64,000 nucleotides of DNA from Paraburkholderia terricola (GCF_900142195.1 NZ_FRAB01000030.1:1-64000), one strand, 5' to 3'; positions 41,912 through 51,289 are shown, numbered from the stretch's first letter. Numbers and translations: made by a program. The notes: a model not told the origin generated them from the sequence alone.

Positions 41912-43385
41912 ATTCCTCGTCGTCCAGCACGCTCGACAGCGGCCTCGCGACGTGCTCGAGCGACCTGCGCTCGGCATCCACGCCCCAGATCGCCGCGATC
42001 ACCGCGGCCGCGAGCATCAGCGCCGAGCCGACCAGATAGCCCGAAAACACCTCGCTGCGCTGATGCGTGTCGATCAGCCTGCCGAAGAACGCCGGGCCCG
42101 CGATGCCGCCCAGCGCCGTGCCGAATGCGTAAAACACCGCGATCGCCAGCGCGCGGATTTCCAGTGGAAACGATTCGCTGACCGTCAGATACGCCGAACT
42201 CGCGGCCGCCGACGCGAAGAAGAAAATCACCATCCATGCGATCGTCTGCGTGACGACGGTGAGCATGTGCTGCTCGAACAGGTAGCCGCTCAGCGTCAGC
42301 AGAACCGCGGATATGCCGTAGGTCGCCGCGATCATCTTGCGCCTTCCAATGACGTCGAAAAGCCGGCCGAGCACCAGCGGTCCGAGGAAATTGCCGAGCG
42401 CGAAGGGCAGCAGATACCAGCCGATATGCGCGGGCGGCACCTGGTAAAAATCGGTGAGCACGAGCGCGTAGGTGAAGAAGATCGCGTTGTAGAAGAACGC
42501 CTGCGCGGTCATCAGCGACAGCCCGACCAGCGCGCGGCGCCGATGCACGTTGAAAAGCGTGTGGAACACCTCGCGCAGCGGCGTATGTCCGCGTGCGCGC
42601 AGCCGCAGCGCAATGAGTTCGTGGTCCACGAGCGTGTGACCCTCGCGGCGAAAGCGCGTTTCGAGCGCTTCGACGATCGAGCGCGCGTCGGGCTCGCCAC
42701 CGCGGGTCAGGAGCCAGCGCGGGCTTTCCGGCACCCAGACACGCATCGGCAAGATCACCAGCGCCAGCACCGCGCCGATGAAAAAGCACGCGCGCCAGCC
42801 CCAATCAGGCGGCAGCAGATTCGGATCGAGCAGCACCAGCGAGCCCGCCGCACCCAGCCCCGCGCCGACCCAGAAGGTGCCGTTGATGCCGAGATCGGTC
42901 CAGCCGCGCACGCGGGCCGGCGTGAATTCCTGGATTGTCGAATTGATCGCCGTATATTCCCCGCCGATACCCGCGCCGGTCAGAAAGCGAAACAGCAGGA
43001 AACTGGCCAGATTCCACGAAAACGCGGTTGCCGCCGTGGCGGCCAGATAGAGCGCGAGCGTGATGAAGAACAGCTTGCGACGGCCGAGCCGGTCGGTCAT
43101 CCAGCCGAAGCCGAGTGCCCCGAGCACGGCGCCGGCGATGTAAGCACTACCGGCGAGGCCCACGTCCGCGTTCGTGAATTGCAACGTGGGGCTCGCCTTC
43201 AACGCGCTCGCCACCGCGCCCGCCAGCGTCACTTCGAGACCGTCGAGCAGCCACGTCACGCCCAACGCCACGACGATCAGCGAGTGAAAGCGGCCCCACG
43301 GCAAGCGGTCCAGCCGCGAAGGCAGGTCCGTTTCGACGACGGCGGTGTTTTTTTCGCGGACGGCGGCGGTTGGCGGCGCGCTCAT
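41910..43385 (-). CDS. MFS transporter, sugar-porter type
   Basis: A 491-residue protein with 12 predicted spans. LDGLEVTLAGAVASAL, GWMTDRLGRRKLFFITLALYL (the loop 2-3 signature), FRFLTGAGIGGEYTAINSTIQEF and VPESPRWLL are typical sugar-porter/MHS motifs. Loop 8-9 has LFDVIGRRKMIAATYG. The substrate may be a sugar or an aromatic or organic acid. The C terminus is acidic. It converges with the nitroreductase gene and is divergent from the Hsp70-like gene, 190 bases apart. Confidence 0.88.
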   Translation of the reverse strand: MSAPPTAAVREKNTAVVETDLPSRLDRLPWGRFHSLIVVALGVTWLLDGLEVTLAGAVASALKASPTLQFTNADVGLAGSAYIAGAVLGALGFGWMTDRLGRRKLFFITLALYLAATAATAFSWNLASFLLFRFLTGAGIGGEYTAINSTIQEFTPARVRGWTDLGINGTFWVGAGLGAAGSLVLLDPNLLPPDWGWRACFFIGAVLALVILPMRVWVPESPRWLLTRGGEPDARSIVEALETRFRREGHTLVDHELIALRLRARGHTPLREVFHTLFNVHRRRALVGLSLMTAQAFFYNAIFFTYALVLTDFYQVPPAHIGWYLLPFALGNFLGPLVLGRLFDVIGRRKMIAATYGISAVLLTLSGYLFEQHMLTVVTQTIAWMVIFFFASAAASSAYLTVSESFPLEIRALAIAVFYAFGTALGGIAGPAFFGRLIDTHQRSEVFSGYLVGSALMLAAAVIAAIWGVDAERRSLEHVARPLSSVLDDEE

Positions 43386-43575
43386 TGCTCAAAGTCTCCT
43401 CAGTGTCATAAATTGGCGGCGTAACCTGTTGGCGTGAGCAATTTGCGTTCCGCCCGACAGGCCTGTGGGTTTTGTTGCGGATGCCCGGAAGCGTCAGTTG
43501 ATGCCCGTTGGGATTTCGTGATACAAAGCCGCTCCCCCCTTCTGTCCGCGCCAGCCGTGAGCGGCGATTCCTGCC

Positions 43576-44826
43576 ATGAACTATTGCGCGATCGACTTCG
43601 GTACTTCCAACTCGGCTGTGGCTGTTCCCGACGGCGCGGCGCTGAAGCTCGCGCCGGTCGAGGGCGCCTATACGACGCTGCCCACCTCGGTGTTTTTCAA
43701 CACCGACGAAGACACCCGCGAATTCGGGCGTGCCGCGCTGGCAGCGTATATCGACGGTTTCGACGGCCGCCTGATGCGCTCCATGAAGAGCATTCTGGGC
43801 TCGCCGCTCGCCGAGAATTCGACCGAGTTGGGCGACGGTTCGGCGATCAAGTACACCGAGGTTATCGCGATTTTTCTGGATCACCTCAAGCGGTCGGCGG
43901 AAAAAAGCGCCAGCGGGCCGATCAATCGCGCGGTGCTGGGCCGCCCGGTGTTTTTCGTCGACGACGATCCGCGCGCCGATCAGATGGCGCAGCAGCAACT
44001 CGAAGCGGCGGCGCGCTCGGTTGGTCTGCGGGAAATTCACTTTCAGTATGAGCCGATCGCCGCCGCGTTCGACTACGAATCGCATCTGACGGCGGAAGGA
44101 CTCGTGCTGGTGGCGGACATCGGCGGCGGCACCTCGGACTTTTCGTTGGTGCGCGTCGGGCCGGAGCGGATGAAGCGCGTCGAGCGCAAGGACGATGTGC
44201 TGGCCCATCACGGCGTGCACGTCGCGGGCACCGATTTCGACCGCCGCGTCGAATTGGCGACGATCCTGCGCGAACTCGGCTATCAGGCGCTCGACCCGGA
44301 AGGCCGCGAAATTCCGAACCGGGTTTATTTCGATCTGGCGACCTGGCATCTGATCAACACCGTCTACGCGCCGAAGCGCGTCGGCGAACTCGCGCTGATG
44401 CGGCATCTGTTCACCGAGGTCAAGCATCACGACCGCCTGATGCGTGTCGTGGAGCGCCGCCTGGGGCATGCGCTCGCGGCGCACGCCGAAGAGGCGAAGA
44501 TCGGCGTGGCGGCGGGCGGCGAAACCGTGATCGATCTCGACGAAGTGGAAGACGACCTGCGCCTCGCCTTCGACGAAGCGCAGTTGATCAAGGCCGGCCA
44601 GGACGAGACGCGCCGCATCGTGCAGGCCGCACGCGACACGGTGCAGGCGGCCGGCATCGCCACGCGCGACGTCAGCGCGATTTACTTCACGGGCGGCTCG
44701 ACCGGTTTGGCGTTTCTATCGGGTGCATTGGCGACTGCATTTCCAGACGCCAAAGCGGTATTCGGCGACCGTCTCGCCAGTGTCGCGACGGGCCTCGGTA
44801 TTCACGCGCGGCGTCTGTTCGGATAA
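43576..44826 (+). CDS. Hsp70-like ATPase (YegD type)
   Basis: A 416-residue protein consisting of the actin/Hsp70 ATPase domain only. The phosphate-1 loop is AIDFGTSNSAVAVP (residues 5-18), the phosphate-2 loop is VADIGGGTSDFSLV (near 178) and the adenosine motif is YFTGGSTGLAFL (near 373). There is no substrate-binding domain or EEVD-type tail, as in E. coli YegD. Its client and role are unknown. A terminator follows 60 bases after the stop. Confidence 0.9.
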   Translation: MNYCAIDFGTSNSAVAVPDGAALKLAPVEGAYTTLPTSVFFNTDEDTREFGRAALAAYIDGFDGRLMRSMKSILGSPLAENSTELGDGSAIKYTEVIAIFLDHLKRSAEKSASGPINRAVLGRPVFFVDDDPRADQMAQQQLEAAARSVGLREIHFQYEPIAAAFDYESHLTAEGLVLVADIGGGTSDFSLVRVGPERMKRVERKDDVLAHHGVHVAGTDFDRRVELATILRELGYQALDPEGREIPNRVYFDLATWHLINTVYAPKRVGELALMRHLFTEVKHHDRLMRVVERRLGHALAAHAEEAKIGVAAGGETVIDLDEVEDDLRLAFDEAQLIKAGQDETRRIVQAARDTVQAAGIATRDVSAIYFTGGSTGLAFLSGALATAFPDAKAVFGDRLASVATGLGIHARRLFG

Positions 44827-44885
44827 ACCCGAATCACCAATCACATACTGCGAAGATAATCAGCGCATAGCATTGCGACGAATAT

Positions 44886-44914
44886 AAAAAAACCCCGCCG
44901 AGGCGGGGTTTTTT
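44886..44914. terminator. Bidirectional terminator between Hsp70-like gene and cspA-like gene
   Basis: Six A, then CCCCGC (44893-44898), a CGAG loop, GCGGGG (44903-44908) and six T. It separates two convergent genes. Confidence 0.93.
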
Positions 44915-44937
44915 GCGTCCTGAAGGGAGCGCTCTGC

Positions 44938-45141
44938 TTACACCGGCTTGATGTTGGCAGCTTGCTTGCCCTTCGGGCCCGTCTTCACTTCAAACGTGAC
45001 CTTTTGGTTTTCTTGCAGCGTCTTGAAGCCTTCCGTGCGGATTTCCGAGAAATGCGCGAACAGATCTTCGCCGCCGCCGTCCGGCGTGATGAAGCCAAAG
45101 CCCTTTGCGTCATTGAACCACTTGACGGTACCGGTTTCCAT
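44938..45141 (-). CDS. Cold shock domain protein (CspA family)
   Basis: A 67-residue protein: METGTVKWFNDAKGFGFITP, then DLFAHFSEI and QKVTFEV near the end. The RNA-binding motifs KGFGFI (RNP1) and LFAHF (RNP2) are intact. It acts as a nucleic-acid chaperone. The ATG at 45141 follows AGGAAC and gives the standard length; the open frame continues upstream only by chance. A strong promoter at 45289-45317 would give a leader of about 140 bases, typical of cold-shock genes. Confidence 0.95.
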   Translation of the reverse strand: METGTVKWFNDAKGFGFITPDGGGEDLFAHFSEIRTEGFKTLQENQKVTFEVKTGPKGKQAANIKPV

Positions 45142-45288
45142 ATTACTTGTTCCTAAAGATGGTAAATAAGGCCGAAGCCCAATGGGTGCATGAAAATCAA
45201 GGAAGGGGGTAATGGGACCAACCGGAGTACCGTTGATGGGCGAACTACGAAAGACCAATTCACTCGCCGCTTGAAATCCTGCCCGGAC

Positions 45289-45317
45289 GTTATACGGCGA
45301 TTTTGAGAGAAGGTCAA
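45289..45317 (-). promoter_or_regulatory. Promoter of the cold shock gene
   Basis: On the minus strand TTGACC (45317-45312) and TATAAC (45294-45289) are exactly 17 bases apart, each one mismatch from consensus. Transcription should start near 45282, about 140 bases before the ATG. Confidence 0.75.
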
Positions 45318-45560
45318 CACTCTCGCCGCATCTTTACAAAATTTCGGTATGGCAAGGTGGGACGTCCTTACAAAGCTTTCCGTTTGTCTGATCTTTTTTG
45401 TCAGGGACAACCCTTGGTTTGGCTGCAGGCGGCGGGGGCAACCGTTAAACTACGCGCCCCGCACCGGTTGCGCCGGTTGCGCATGCATGCACGTCACCGT
45501 CCGCAGCGTCACAAGCGATGTCTCGCGGTGCCGACACATGGTTCTGATACAGGAGAGGAT
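45318..45560. other. Upstream region of the APC permease
   Basis: About 240 bases between the cold shock promoter and the permease start. The permease frame is open through it, but the residues are basic and unlike a transporter N terminus. No good plus-strand promoter could be chosen. Confidence 0.4.
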
Positions 45561-47156
45561 GTGAAAAGTTCTATACAACGGAACATCGGGCCGTTTGCGT
45601 TGCTGCTGACCGGCCTGGGTTCGATCATCGGCTCGGGCTGGCTATTCGGCGCGTGGAAAGCCGCCAAGATCGCCGGTCCTGCCGCCATTTGCGCATGGGT
45701 CATCGGGGCGGTCGTGATTCTCGCAATCGCGTTGACCTACGCCGAACTCGGCGCGATGTTTCCGGAATCGGGCGGCATGGTGCGCTACGCGCGCTATTCG
45801 CATGGCGCGCTCGTGGGTTTCATTAGCGCGTGGGCAAACTGGATCGCCATCGTCTCGGTGATTCCGATCGAGGCCGAGGCGTCCATTCAGTACATGAGCA
45901 CCTGGCCCTATGCATGGGCGCAGGCGTTGTTCGTGAACGGGGAATTAACCACCGATGGGCTCCTGCTGTCCGCCGCGTTGGTGGTGATTTACTTCCTGTT
46001 GAATTACTGGGGCGTGAAGCTCTTCGCTCGCGCCAATTCGGCCATCACGATCTTCAAGTTCCTGATTCCGGGCGCGACGATTGTCGGCTTGATGATGGCG
46101 GGCTTCCACAAGGAAAACTTCGGCGAAGCGAGCACGTTCGCGCCGTACGGCTGGTCGGCGGTGCTGACCGCGGTGGCGACGAGCGGCATCGTGTTCGCGT
46201 TCAACGGTTTCCAGAGCCCGATCAATCTGGCCGGCGAGGCGCGCAATCCGAGCAAGAGCGTGCCGTTCGCGGTGATCGGCTCGATCCTGCTCGCGCTGGT
46301 GATCTACGTGCTGCTGCAGGTTGCGTATATCGGCGCGGTGAGCCCAAGCGACGTGATGAAGGGTTGGGGCCATTTCAACTTTGCTTCGCCGTTCGCCGAA
46401 CTGGCGATCGCGCTGAACCTGAACTGGCTCGCCATCCTGCTCTACGTCGACGCGTTCGTCAGCCCGAGCGGCACCGGCACGACCTACATGGCGACCACGA
46501 CCCGCATGATCTATGCGATGGAGCGCAACAACACCATGCCGAAGATGTTCGGCAATGTGCACCCGTTCTACGGCGTGCCGCGTCAGGCGATGTGGTTCAA
46601 CCTGCTGGTGTCGTTCATTTTCCTGTTCTTCTTCCGCGGCTGGAGTTCGCTTGCGGCCGTGATTTCGGTCGCGACCGTGATCTCGTACCTGACCGGCCCG
46701 ATCAGCCTGATGGCGCTGCGCCGCGCGGCGACCGACCTGGAGCGTCCGCTGCACATTGCGGGCATGCAGATCATTGCGCCGTTCGCCTTCGTGTGCGCGT
46801 CGTTGATCCTGTACTGGGCCCGGTGGCCGCTGACGGGCGAAATCATTCTGCTGATGGTCGTGGCGCTGCCGGTGTACTTCTACTTCCAGGCGAAGTCCGG
46901 TTTCGGCGGCTGGGGACGCGATCTGAAGGCGGCGTGGTGGCTCGTGGCCTACCTGCCGATCATGGCCGTTCTGTCGCTGATCGGCAGTAAGGAGTTCGGC
47001 GGTCTGGGCGTTTTGCCGTACGGCTGGGACATGCTCGTGGTGATCGCGTTCTCACTGGTGTTTTATTACTGGGGCGTGCGCAGCGGATATCGCTCGGAGT
47101 ACTTGGACGAGCGTGACGTTCACGACGAGGTGCTCGAAGAGATGGCGGTGCATTAA
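45561..47156 (+). CDS. APC-family amino acid permease
   Basis: A 531-residue protein with 12 or more spans. GLGSIIGSGWLFGAWKAAKIAGP in the first span is the conserved unwound substrate-binding helix (GSIIGSGW), and NGFQSPINLAGEARNPSKSVP is the standard helix 6-7 region. The GTG start is chosen because AGGAGAGG sits just before it and it begins the homologous region (KSSIQRNIGPFALLL). Substrate is probably an amino acid; I cannot say which. The C terminus is acidic and cytoplasmic. Confidence 0.9.
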   Translation: MKSSIQRNIGPFALLLTGLGSIIGSGWLFGAWKAAKIAGPAAICAWVIGAVVILAIALTYAELGAMFPESGGMVRYARYSHGALVGFISAWANWIAIVSVIPIEAEASIQYMSTWPYAWAQALFVNGELTTDGLLLSAALVVIYFLLNYWGVKLFARANSAITIFKFLIPGATIVGLMMAGFHKENFGEASTFAPYGWSAVLTAVATSGIVFAFNGFQSPINLAGEARNPSKSVPFAVIGSILLALVIYVLLQVAYIGAVSPSDVMKGWGHFNFASPFAELAIALNLNWLAILLYVDAFVSPSGTGTTYMATTTRMIYAMERNNTMPKMFGNVHPFYGVPRQAMWFNLLVSFIFLFFFRGWSSLAAVISVATVISYLTGPISLMALRRAATDLERPLHIAGMQIIAPFAFVCASLILYWARWPLTGEIILLMVVALPVYFYFQAKSGFGGWGRDLKAAWWLVAYLPIMAVLSLIGSKEFGGLGVLPYGWDMLVVIAFSLVFYYWGVRSGYRSEYLDERDVHDEVLEEMAVH

Positions 47157-47190
47157 CGGGCCGCGATTCGATTGGTGTTGGCATTCGTAT

Positions 47191-47233
47191 GGAAAAAAGC
47201 CCGCCTTGAGGTTGACTCAAGGCGGGTTTTTTT
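47191..47233. terminator. Bidirectional terminator after the APC permease
   Basis: CCCGCCTTGAG (47200-47210) and CTCAAGGCGGG (47216-47226) pair around GTTGA, with six A before and seven T after. It serves both convergent genes. Confidence 0.95.
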
Positions 47234-47251
47234 ACGGGCGTCACTTTTACG

Positions 47252-48037
47252 TCACGCGCTGCCAAACACGTAATTCGTCATGGCGAGCGTTCGCTGATAG
47301 GTGCCGAGCGATTGAATTGCCAGCGAATAATCGTCGTCGGCGGCGCCCAATGCGGCGAATACGGGCAGCAGATGCTCGTCGGTCGGATGCATCAGCGCCG
47401 CGTGCGGCGCCTGGCGACGGTAGTCGAGCAGCGCGTCGAGGTCGTGCGCCGCAAGCTTGTCCTCGAACCAGCCAGTGAATTCAGCGACGCGCGGGTCGGC
47501 GTCTTCGGGGCGCGCCGAAAAGTCGGCGGCGCGCAGGTTGTGCGTGATCTGGCCGGAGCCGATCACCATCACGCCTTCGTCTCTCAGCGCGCGCAGCGCA
47601 CGGCCGATGCGGAAGTGATGCGCCGCGTTCATGTGCGGCTGGATCGACAACTGCGCGACCGGCACGTCGGCGTCCGGGAACATCAGCAGCATCGGCACCC
47701 ATGCGCCGTGATCGAGGCCGTGTGGTTCGGTATCGGTGGCGATGTCGTTTTCACCGAGCAGCAGGGCGGCACGGCGCGCGACATCGGGCGCGCCCGGTGC
47801 CGGATACCGGATCTCATACAGCTGACGCGGAAAACCGTAGAAGTCGTGGATGGTTTCCGGCGCCGTGGACGTGCTGGCCACCGGCCGCGCCGTGCCCCAG
47901 TGAGCCGACAGCATCAGCACGGCTTCGGGACGCGGCAGTTGCGCGCCGAGTACGCCGAATTCGGCGGACGGCAGCGAGGGGTCGATCGGCAGCGTGGGCG
48001 CGCCGTGGGAAAGAAAAAGCGAAGGCAGGCGGTTCAT
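47252..48037 (-). CDS. DODA-type extradiol dioxygenase (LigB-like)
   Basis: A 261-residue protein. Metal ligands of the class III extradiol family are visible: His in LFLSHGAPTL (residue 11), His in VLMLSAHWG (near 46) and the GLDHGAWVPM segment (near 110), with a conserved His in PTDEHLLPVF (near 220). Relatives open catechol-like or DOPA rings; E. coli YgiD has DOPA dioxygenase activity. No aromatic catabolic genes are nearby. A promoter with flanking palindromes lies just upstream. Confidence 0.87.
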   Translation of the reverse strand: MNRLPSLFLSHGAPTLPIDPSLPSAEFGVLGAQLPRPEAVLMLSAHWGTARPVASTSTAPETIHDFYGFPRQLYEIRYPAPGAPDVARRAALLLGENDIATDTEPHGLDHGAWVPMLLMFPDADVPVAQLSIQPHMNAAHHFRIGRALRALRDEGVMVIGSGQITHNLRAADFSARPEDADPRVAEFTGWFEDKLAAHDLDALLDYRRQAPHAALMHPTDEHLLPVFAALGAADDDYSLAIQSLGTYQRTLAMTNYVFGSA

Positions 48038-48070
48038 GGTAGCAACGCAGCCGGGTGCGGCGGCGCGGAG

Positions 48071-48145
48071 ATTGGATTGCTACCAATATAAGTCCGCACT
48101 GATCTTTGATAAACGGCGGAAAGCGGAATTGATTGCGTCGCAATC
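48071..48145 (-). promoter_or_regulatory. Promoter and operator-like palindromes for the dioxygenase
   Basis: On the minus strand TTATCA (48112-48107) and TATATT (48090-48085) are 16 bases apart. ATTGG-N7-CCAAT (48071-48087) covers the -10 edge and expected start. GATTGCG-T-CGCAATC (48131-48145) is a perfect 15-bp palindrome centred about 60 bases upstream of that start, where activators often bind. Confidence 0.5.
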
Positions 48146-48149
48146 GTTA

Positions 48150-48746
48150 CTAATCCGCGCCGTGCAATCCTTGCCACGCCGGCGACAAGGCCGGTCCGAG
48201 CGCGAACAGATCCAGCACGCGCGACACGGTGTGATCGACCATCTCGTCGATCGACTTGGGTTGGTTGTAAAAGGCGGGCAAGGGTGGAAAGATGACGCCG
48301 CCCATTTCGGTGACGGCCGTCATATTGCGCAGATGCGCGAGATTGAACGGCGTTTCCCGCACGAGGAGAACGAGCCGGCGGCGCTCCTTCAGCGTGACAT
48401 CGGCGGCGCGCGTGATCAGATTGTCGGAAAAACCGTGCGCGATGCTCGCGAGCGTTTTCATCGAGCAGGGGGCGACCACCATGCCTTCTGTCGCGAACGA
48501 GCCGGATGCGATGCTCGCGCCCACGTCGCGCACCGAATGGACGACATCCGCGAGCGGATGCACGTCATCTCTGGACAACTGGAGTTCGTGCCGGATATTG
48601 AGCCAGCCAGCGCTGGAAATCAGCAGGTGGCTCTCGACGCCGCCCAGCTTGCGCAACGTCTCGAGCAAGCGGATACCGTAGATGGCGCCGGTCGCACCGG
48701 TGATCGCGACGATCAGCCGGCGTGGCGCCGCAGTGGGTGTTTCCAT
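48150..48746 (-). CDS. ubiX: UbiX, flavin prenyltransferase
   Basis: A 198-residue protein that makes the prenylated FMN used by UbiD decarboxylases. It has VAITGATGAIYGIRLLETL (residues 13-31), the GSFATEGMVVAPCSMKTLASIA phosphate/flavin site, RRRLVLLVRETPFN and GVIFPPLPAFY. The start METPTAAPRR is preferred to a longer frame from 48788. It lies 28 bases after grxD in the same direction and closes the hemA-prfA-prmC-grxD-ubiX block. Confidence 0.95.
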   Translation of the reverse strand: METPTAAPRRLIVAITGATGAIYGIRLLETLRKLGGVESHLLISSAGWLNIRHELQLSRDDVHPLADVVHSVRDVGASIASGSFATEGMVVAPCSMKTLASIAHGFSDNLITRAADVTLKERRRLVLLVRETPFNLAHLRNMTAVTEMGGVIFPPLPAFYNQPKSIDEMVDHTVSRVLDLFALGPALSPAWQGLHGAD

Positions 48747-48774
48747 GGCTCGCGGCGCCTTGTGGGGCAAAGGC

Positions 48775-49086
48775 TCAGGCCGCGGCAAACAATTGCTGCA
48801 GTTCGCCCGATTCGTACATTTCCATCATGATGTCCGAGCCGCCGATGAATTCGCCCTTCACGTAGAGCTGCGGAATGGTCGGCCAGTTCGAGAACTGCTT
48901 GATGCCCTGGCGGACTTCGTCGTCTTCGAGCACGTTGACGGTCTTGAACTCACCGACGCCGCACGCCTTCAGGATCTGGACGGCGCGGCCCGAAAAGCCG
49001 CACATCGGGAACTGAGCGTTGCCCTTCATGAAGAGCACGACGTTGTTCTCGTCGACGATTTGCTTGATGCGTTGTTGCGTATCCAT
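48775..49086 (-). CDS. grxD: GrxD, monothiol glutaredoxin
   Basis: A 103-residue protein with the monothiol active site CGFS (near residue 29), LFMKGNAQFPM before it, WPTIPQLYVKGEFIGGSDI and the glutathione-binding loop intact. It carries and transfers [2Fe-2S] clusters, often with a BolA-type partner; one is encoded at 13773-14012. A small tail LQQLFAAA is normal. It lies between prmC and ubiX. Confidence 0.96.
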   Translation of the reverse strand: MDTQQRIKQIVDENNVVLFMKGNAQFPMCGFSGRAVQILKACGVGEFKTVNVLEDDEVRQGIKQFSNWPTIPQLYVKGEFIGGSDIMMEMYESGELQQLFAAA

Positions 49087-49201
49087 GACTGACCTTGCGG
49101 TTCCGTGATGTGTGGGGAATAGGCTGAAATGATAGCGGATTTCGGTAAGACCAGCGCCGGGCCGCTTTATCCATGCGCCGGATAAGGCTATCCGCGAAGC
49201 G

Positions 49202-50077
49202 TCAGCCGAGCCACCGTCCGCCGCTGATTCGCTCGATACCGGCAAGATCCCGCTCCGAGCGCACCTCCTCGAAATCGCGCGCTGACAGGAGCGCGCGAAC
49301 GGCTTCGGCCTGATCGTAGCCGTGTTCGATCCACAATACGCCGTTGGCGCTCAAACGTGTGGGGGCGCCACCGATAATCGCGCGGATTGCGCTGAGGCCG
49401 TCGGCTTCGTCGGTGAGCGCGCCGCGCGGCTCGAAGCGCAAGTCGCCTTCCGACAGATGCGGATCGCCGCTCGCGATATACGGCGGATTGCTCACGATCA
49501 CCTCGAAGCGCAGTGCGGCGTCGAGCGAGTCGTACCAGTCGCTATGCTGGAATACCACGGCGCCGCCGGGACGGTTGGCATCCAGCAGGCGGGCGGCATT
49601 GCGGGTTGCCACCGCCAGCGCTTCCGAAGAACGGTCGAGCGCCCAAACGCGCGCGTCCGGTCGCATCGACGCAATCGCCACCGCGATAGCGCCCGTGCCG
49701 GTGCCGAGATCGAGCAAGCGCGGCCGCGGGAGCTTGTCCATCTCGCTCAGCGCGGTTTCTACAAGCAGTTCGGTTTCAGGACGCGGAATCAGCACGTCGG
49801 GCGTCACTTCGAACTCGAGCCCGAAGAATTCGCGTGCGCCGATCAGTTGCGCGACCGGCTCACCGGCTACGCGACGCGCTTCCAGCGCCCGGTAACGCTC
49901 GACCGACGCGCCCGCGAGCGGTTCATCGCCGCGCGTAATCAATTGCGTATGCCGCCAGCCGAGCACGTGCGTGAGCAGAACCCGCGCTTCGAGCGGCGGC
50001 AGCGGCGAGGCGCGCAACAGCGCGGCGGGTGTAGCCGGGCTCATCCGCGGCTCGTCTGCTTTCGTCTGCTGACTCAT
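49202..50077 (-). CDS. prmC: PrmC, release-factor glutamine methyltransferase
   Basis: A 291-residue protein. The N-terminal helical domain (residues 10-85) precedes PVAQLIGAREFFGLEFEVTPDVLIPRPETELLVE in pieces, then the SAM site LLDLGTGTGAIAVAIAS (near 120) and the catalytic NPPY in VIVSNPPYIASGD (near 190). It methylates the Gln of the GGQ motif of release factors. It follows prfA by seven bases, directly linking enzyme and target. Confidence 0.96.
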   Translation of the reverse strand: MSQQTKADEPRMSPATPAALLRASPLPPLEARVLLTHVLGWRHTQLITRGDEPLAGASVERYRALEARRVAGEPVAQLIGAREFFGLEFEVTPDVLIPRPETELLVETALSEMDKLPRPRLLDLGTGTGAIAVAIASMRPDARVWALDRSSEALAVATRNAARLLDANRPGGAVVFQHSDWYDSLDAALRFEVIVSNPPYIASGDPHLSEGDLRFEPRGALTDEADGLSAIRAIIGGAPTRLSANGVLWIEHGYDQAEAVRALLSARDFEEVRSERDLAGIERISGGRWLG

Positions 50078-50084
50078 TCGCGCT

Positions 50085-51167
50085 TCAATCCGCGTCGCCG
50101 AGCGAGGCCAGCAGTTCAGCCTGATGCTCGCTGACGAGAGCCGCGATCAGTTCACCGAGGTCGCCGTCCATGATCGCCTCCAGGCGATACAGCGTCAGAT
50201 TGATCCGATGATCCGTCAAACGCCCTTGCGGAAAGTTGTACGTGCGGATGCGTTCCGAGCGGTCGCCCGAGCCGATCAGGCTCTTGCGCGTGGCCGCTTC
50301 CTTCGCCTGCTGCTCGTGCGATTGCTTGTCCTTGATGCGCGCGGCGAGCACCTTCAGCGCGCGGTCCTTGTTCTTGTGCTGAGAGCGGTCGTCCTGGCAT
50401 TCGACGACGATTCCCGTCGGCAAGTGCGTGACGCGCACCGCCGAATCGGTTTTGTTGATGTGCTGCCCGCCGGCGCCGGATGCACGGAACGTGTCGATGC
50501 GCAGATCGGCCGGATTGATCTCGACTTCGCCGATTTCGTCCGCTTCCGGCATCACCGCGACGGTGCAAGCCGACGTGTGGATGCGGCCCTGCGTTTCGGT
50601 CGCCGGCACGCGCTGCACGCGGTGGCCGCCCGACTCGAATTTGAGCTTCGAATACGCCGCTTCGCCGGCGATCCGCACGATCACCTCCTTATAGCCGCCG
50701 AGATCCGATTCGCTCGCCGACATCATCTCGACCTGCCAGCGATTACGTTCGGCAAAGCGCAGGTACATGCGCAGCAAGTCGCCCGCGAACAGCGCGGACT
50801 CGTCGCCGCCCGTGCCCGCACGGATTTCCAGGAAGATGTTGCGGTCGTCATTGGGATCTTTCGGCAGCAGCATTTTTTGCAGTTCGCCGCCGAGCGTGTC
50901 CATGCGTTCGCGGGCCGCGCGAATTTCTTCTTCGGCGAAATCGCGCATCGACGCGTCTGCCAGCAGTTCCTGGGCGGTCTCGGCGTCGTGCATGGCCTGG
51001 CGCCACAGCGCGTATTGCTCGACCACCGGCCCGAGCTCGGCGTGTTCGCGCGTGAGCTTGCGGTATTGGTCGAGATTCGAGGTGATGTCCTCGCGGCTCA
51101 ACAGATCGTTCAGTTCGGCCAGCCGGGTAGTGAGCTGGTCGAGCTTGCGTTGCATGCTCGTTTTCAT
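50085..51167 (-). CDS. prfA: PrfA, peptide chain release factor 1
   Basis: A 360-residue protein, the same length as the E. coli factor. It has the stop-codon reading PAT motif in HRVQRVPATETQGR (near residue 187) and GGQ in GAGGQHINKTDSA (near 233), plus RTYNFPQGRLTDHRINLTL. It recognises UAA and UAG. The start at MKTSMQRKLDQL matches the family; the longer frame to 51257 does not. Confidence 0.97.
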   Translation of the reverse strand: MKTSMQRKLDQLTTRLAELNDLLSREDITSNLDQYRKLTREHAELGPVVEQYALWRQAMHDAETAQELLADASMRDFAEEEIRAARERMDTLGGELQKMLLPKDPNDDRNIFLEIRAGTGGDESALFAGDLLRMYLRFAERNRWQVEMMSASESDLGGYKEVIVRIAGEAAYSKLKFESGGHRVQRVPATETQGRIHTSACTVAVMPEADEIGEVEINPADLRIDTFRASGAGGQHINKTDSAVRVTHLPTGIVVECQDDRSQHKNKDRALKVLAARIKDKQSHEQQAKEAATRKSLIGSGDRSERIRTYNFPQGRLTDHRINLTLYRLEAIMDGDLGELIAALVSEHQAELLASLGDAD

Positions 51168-51289
51168 CGGACGGGTATCGGAGCGGGCTCCGGCAAGGAC
51201 GGCAACTAGGGAGTGGGCGAATGCCCGGGGTAGAAGCACGTCACGGGCCACTTGCAAGTGGCGCGGACAGCGCGGCGATGATTGCGCCG

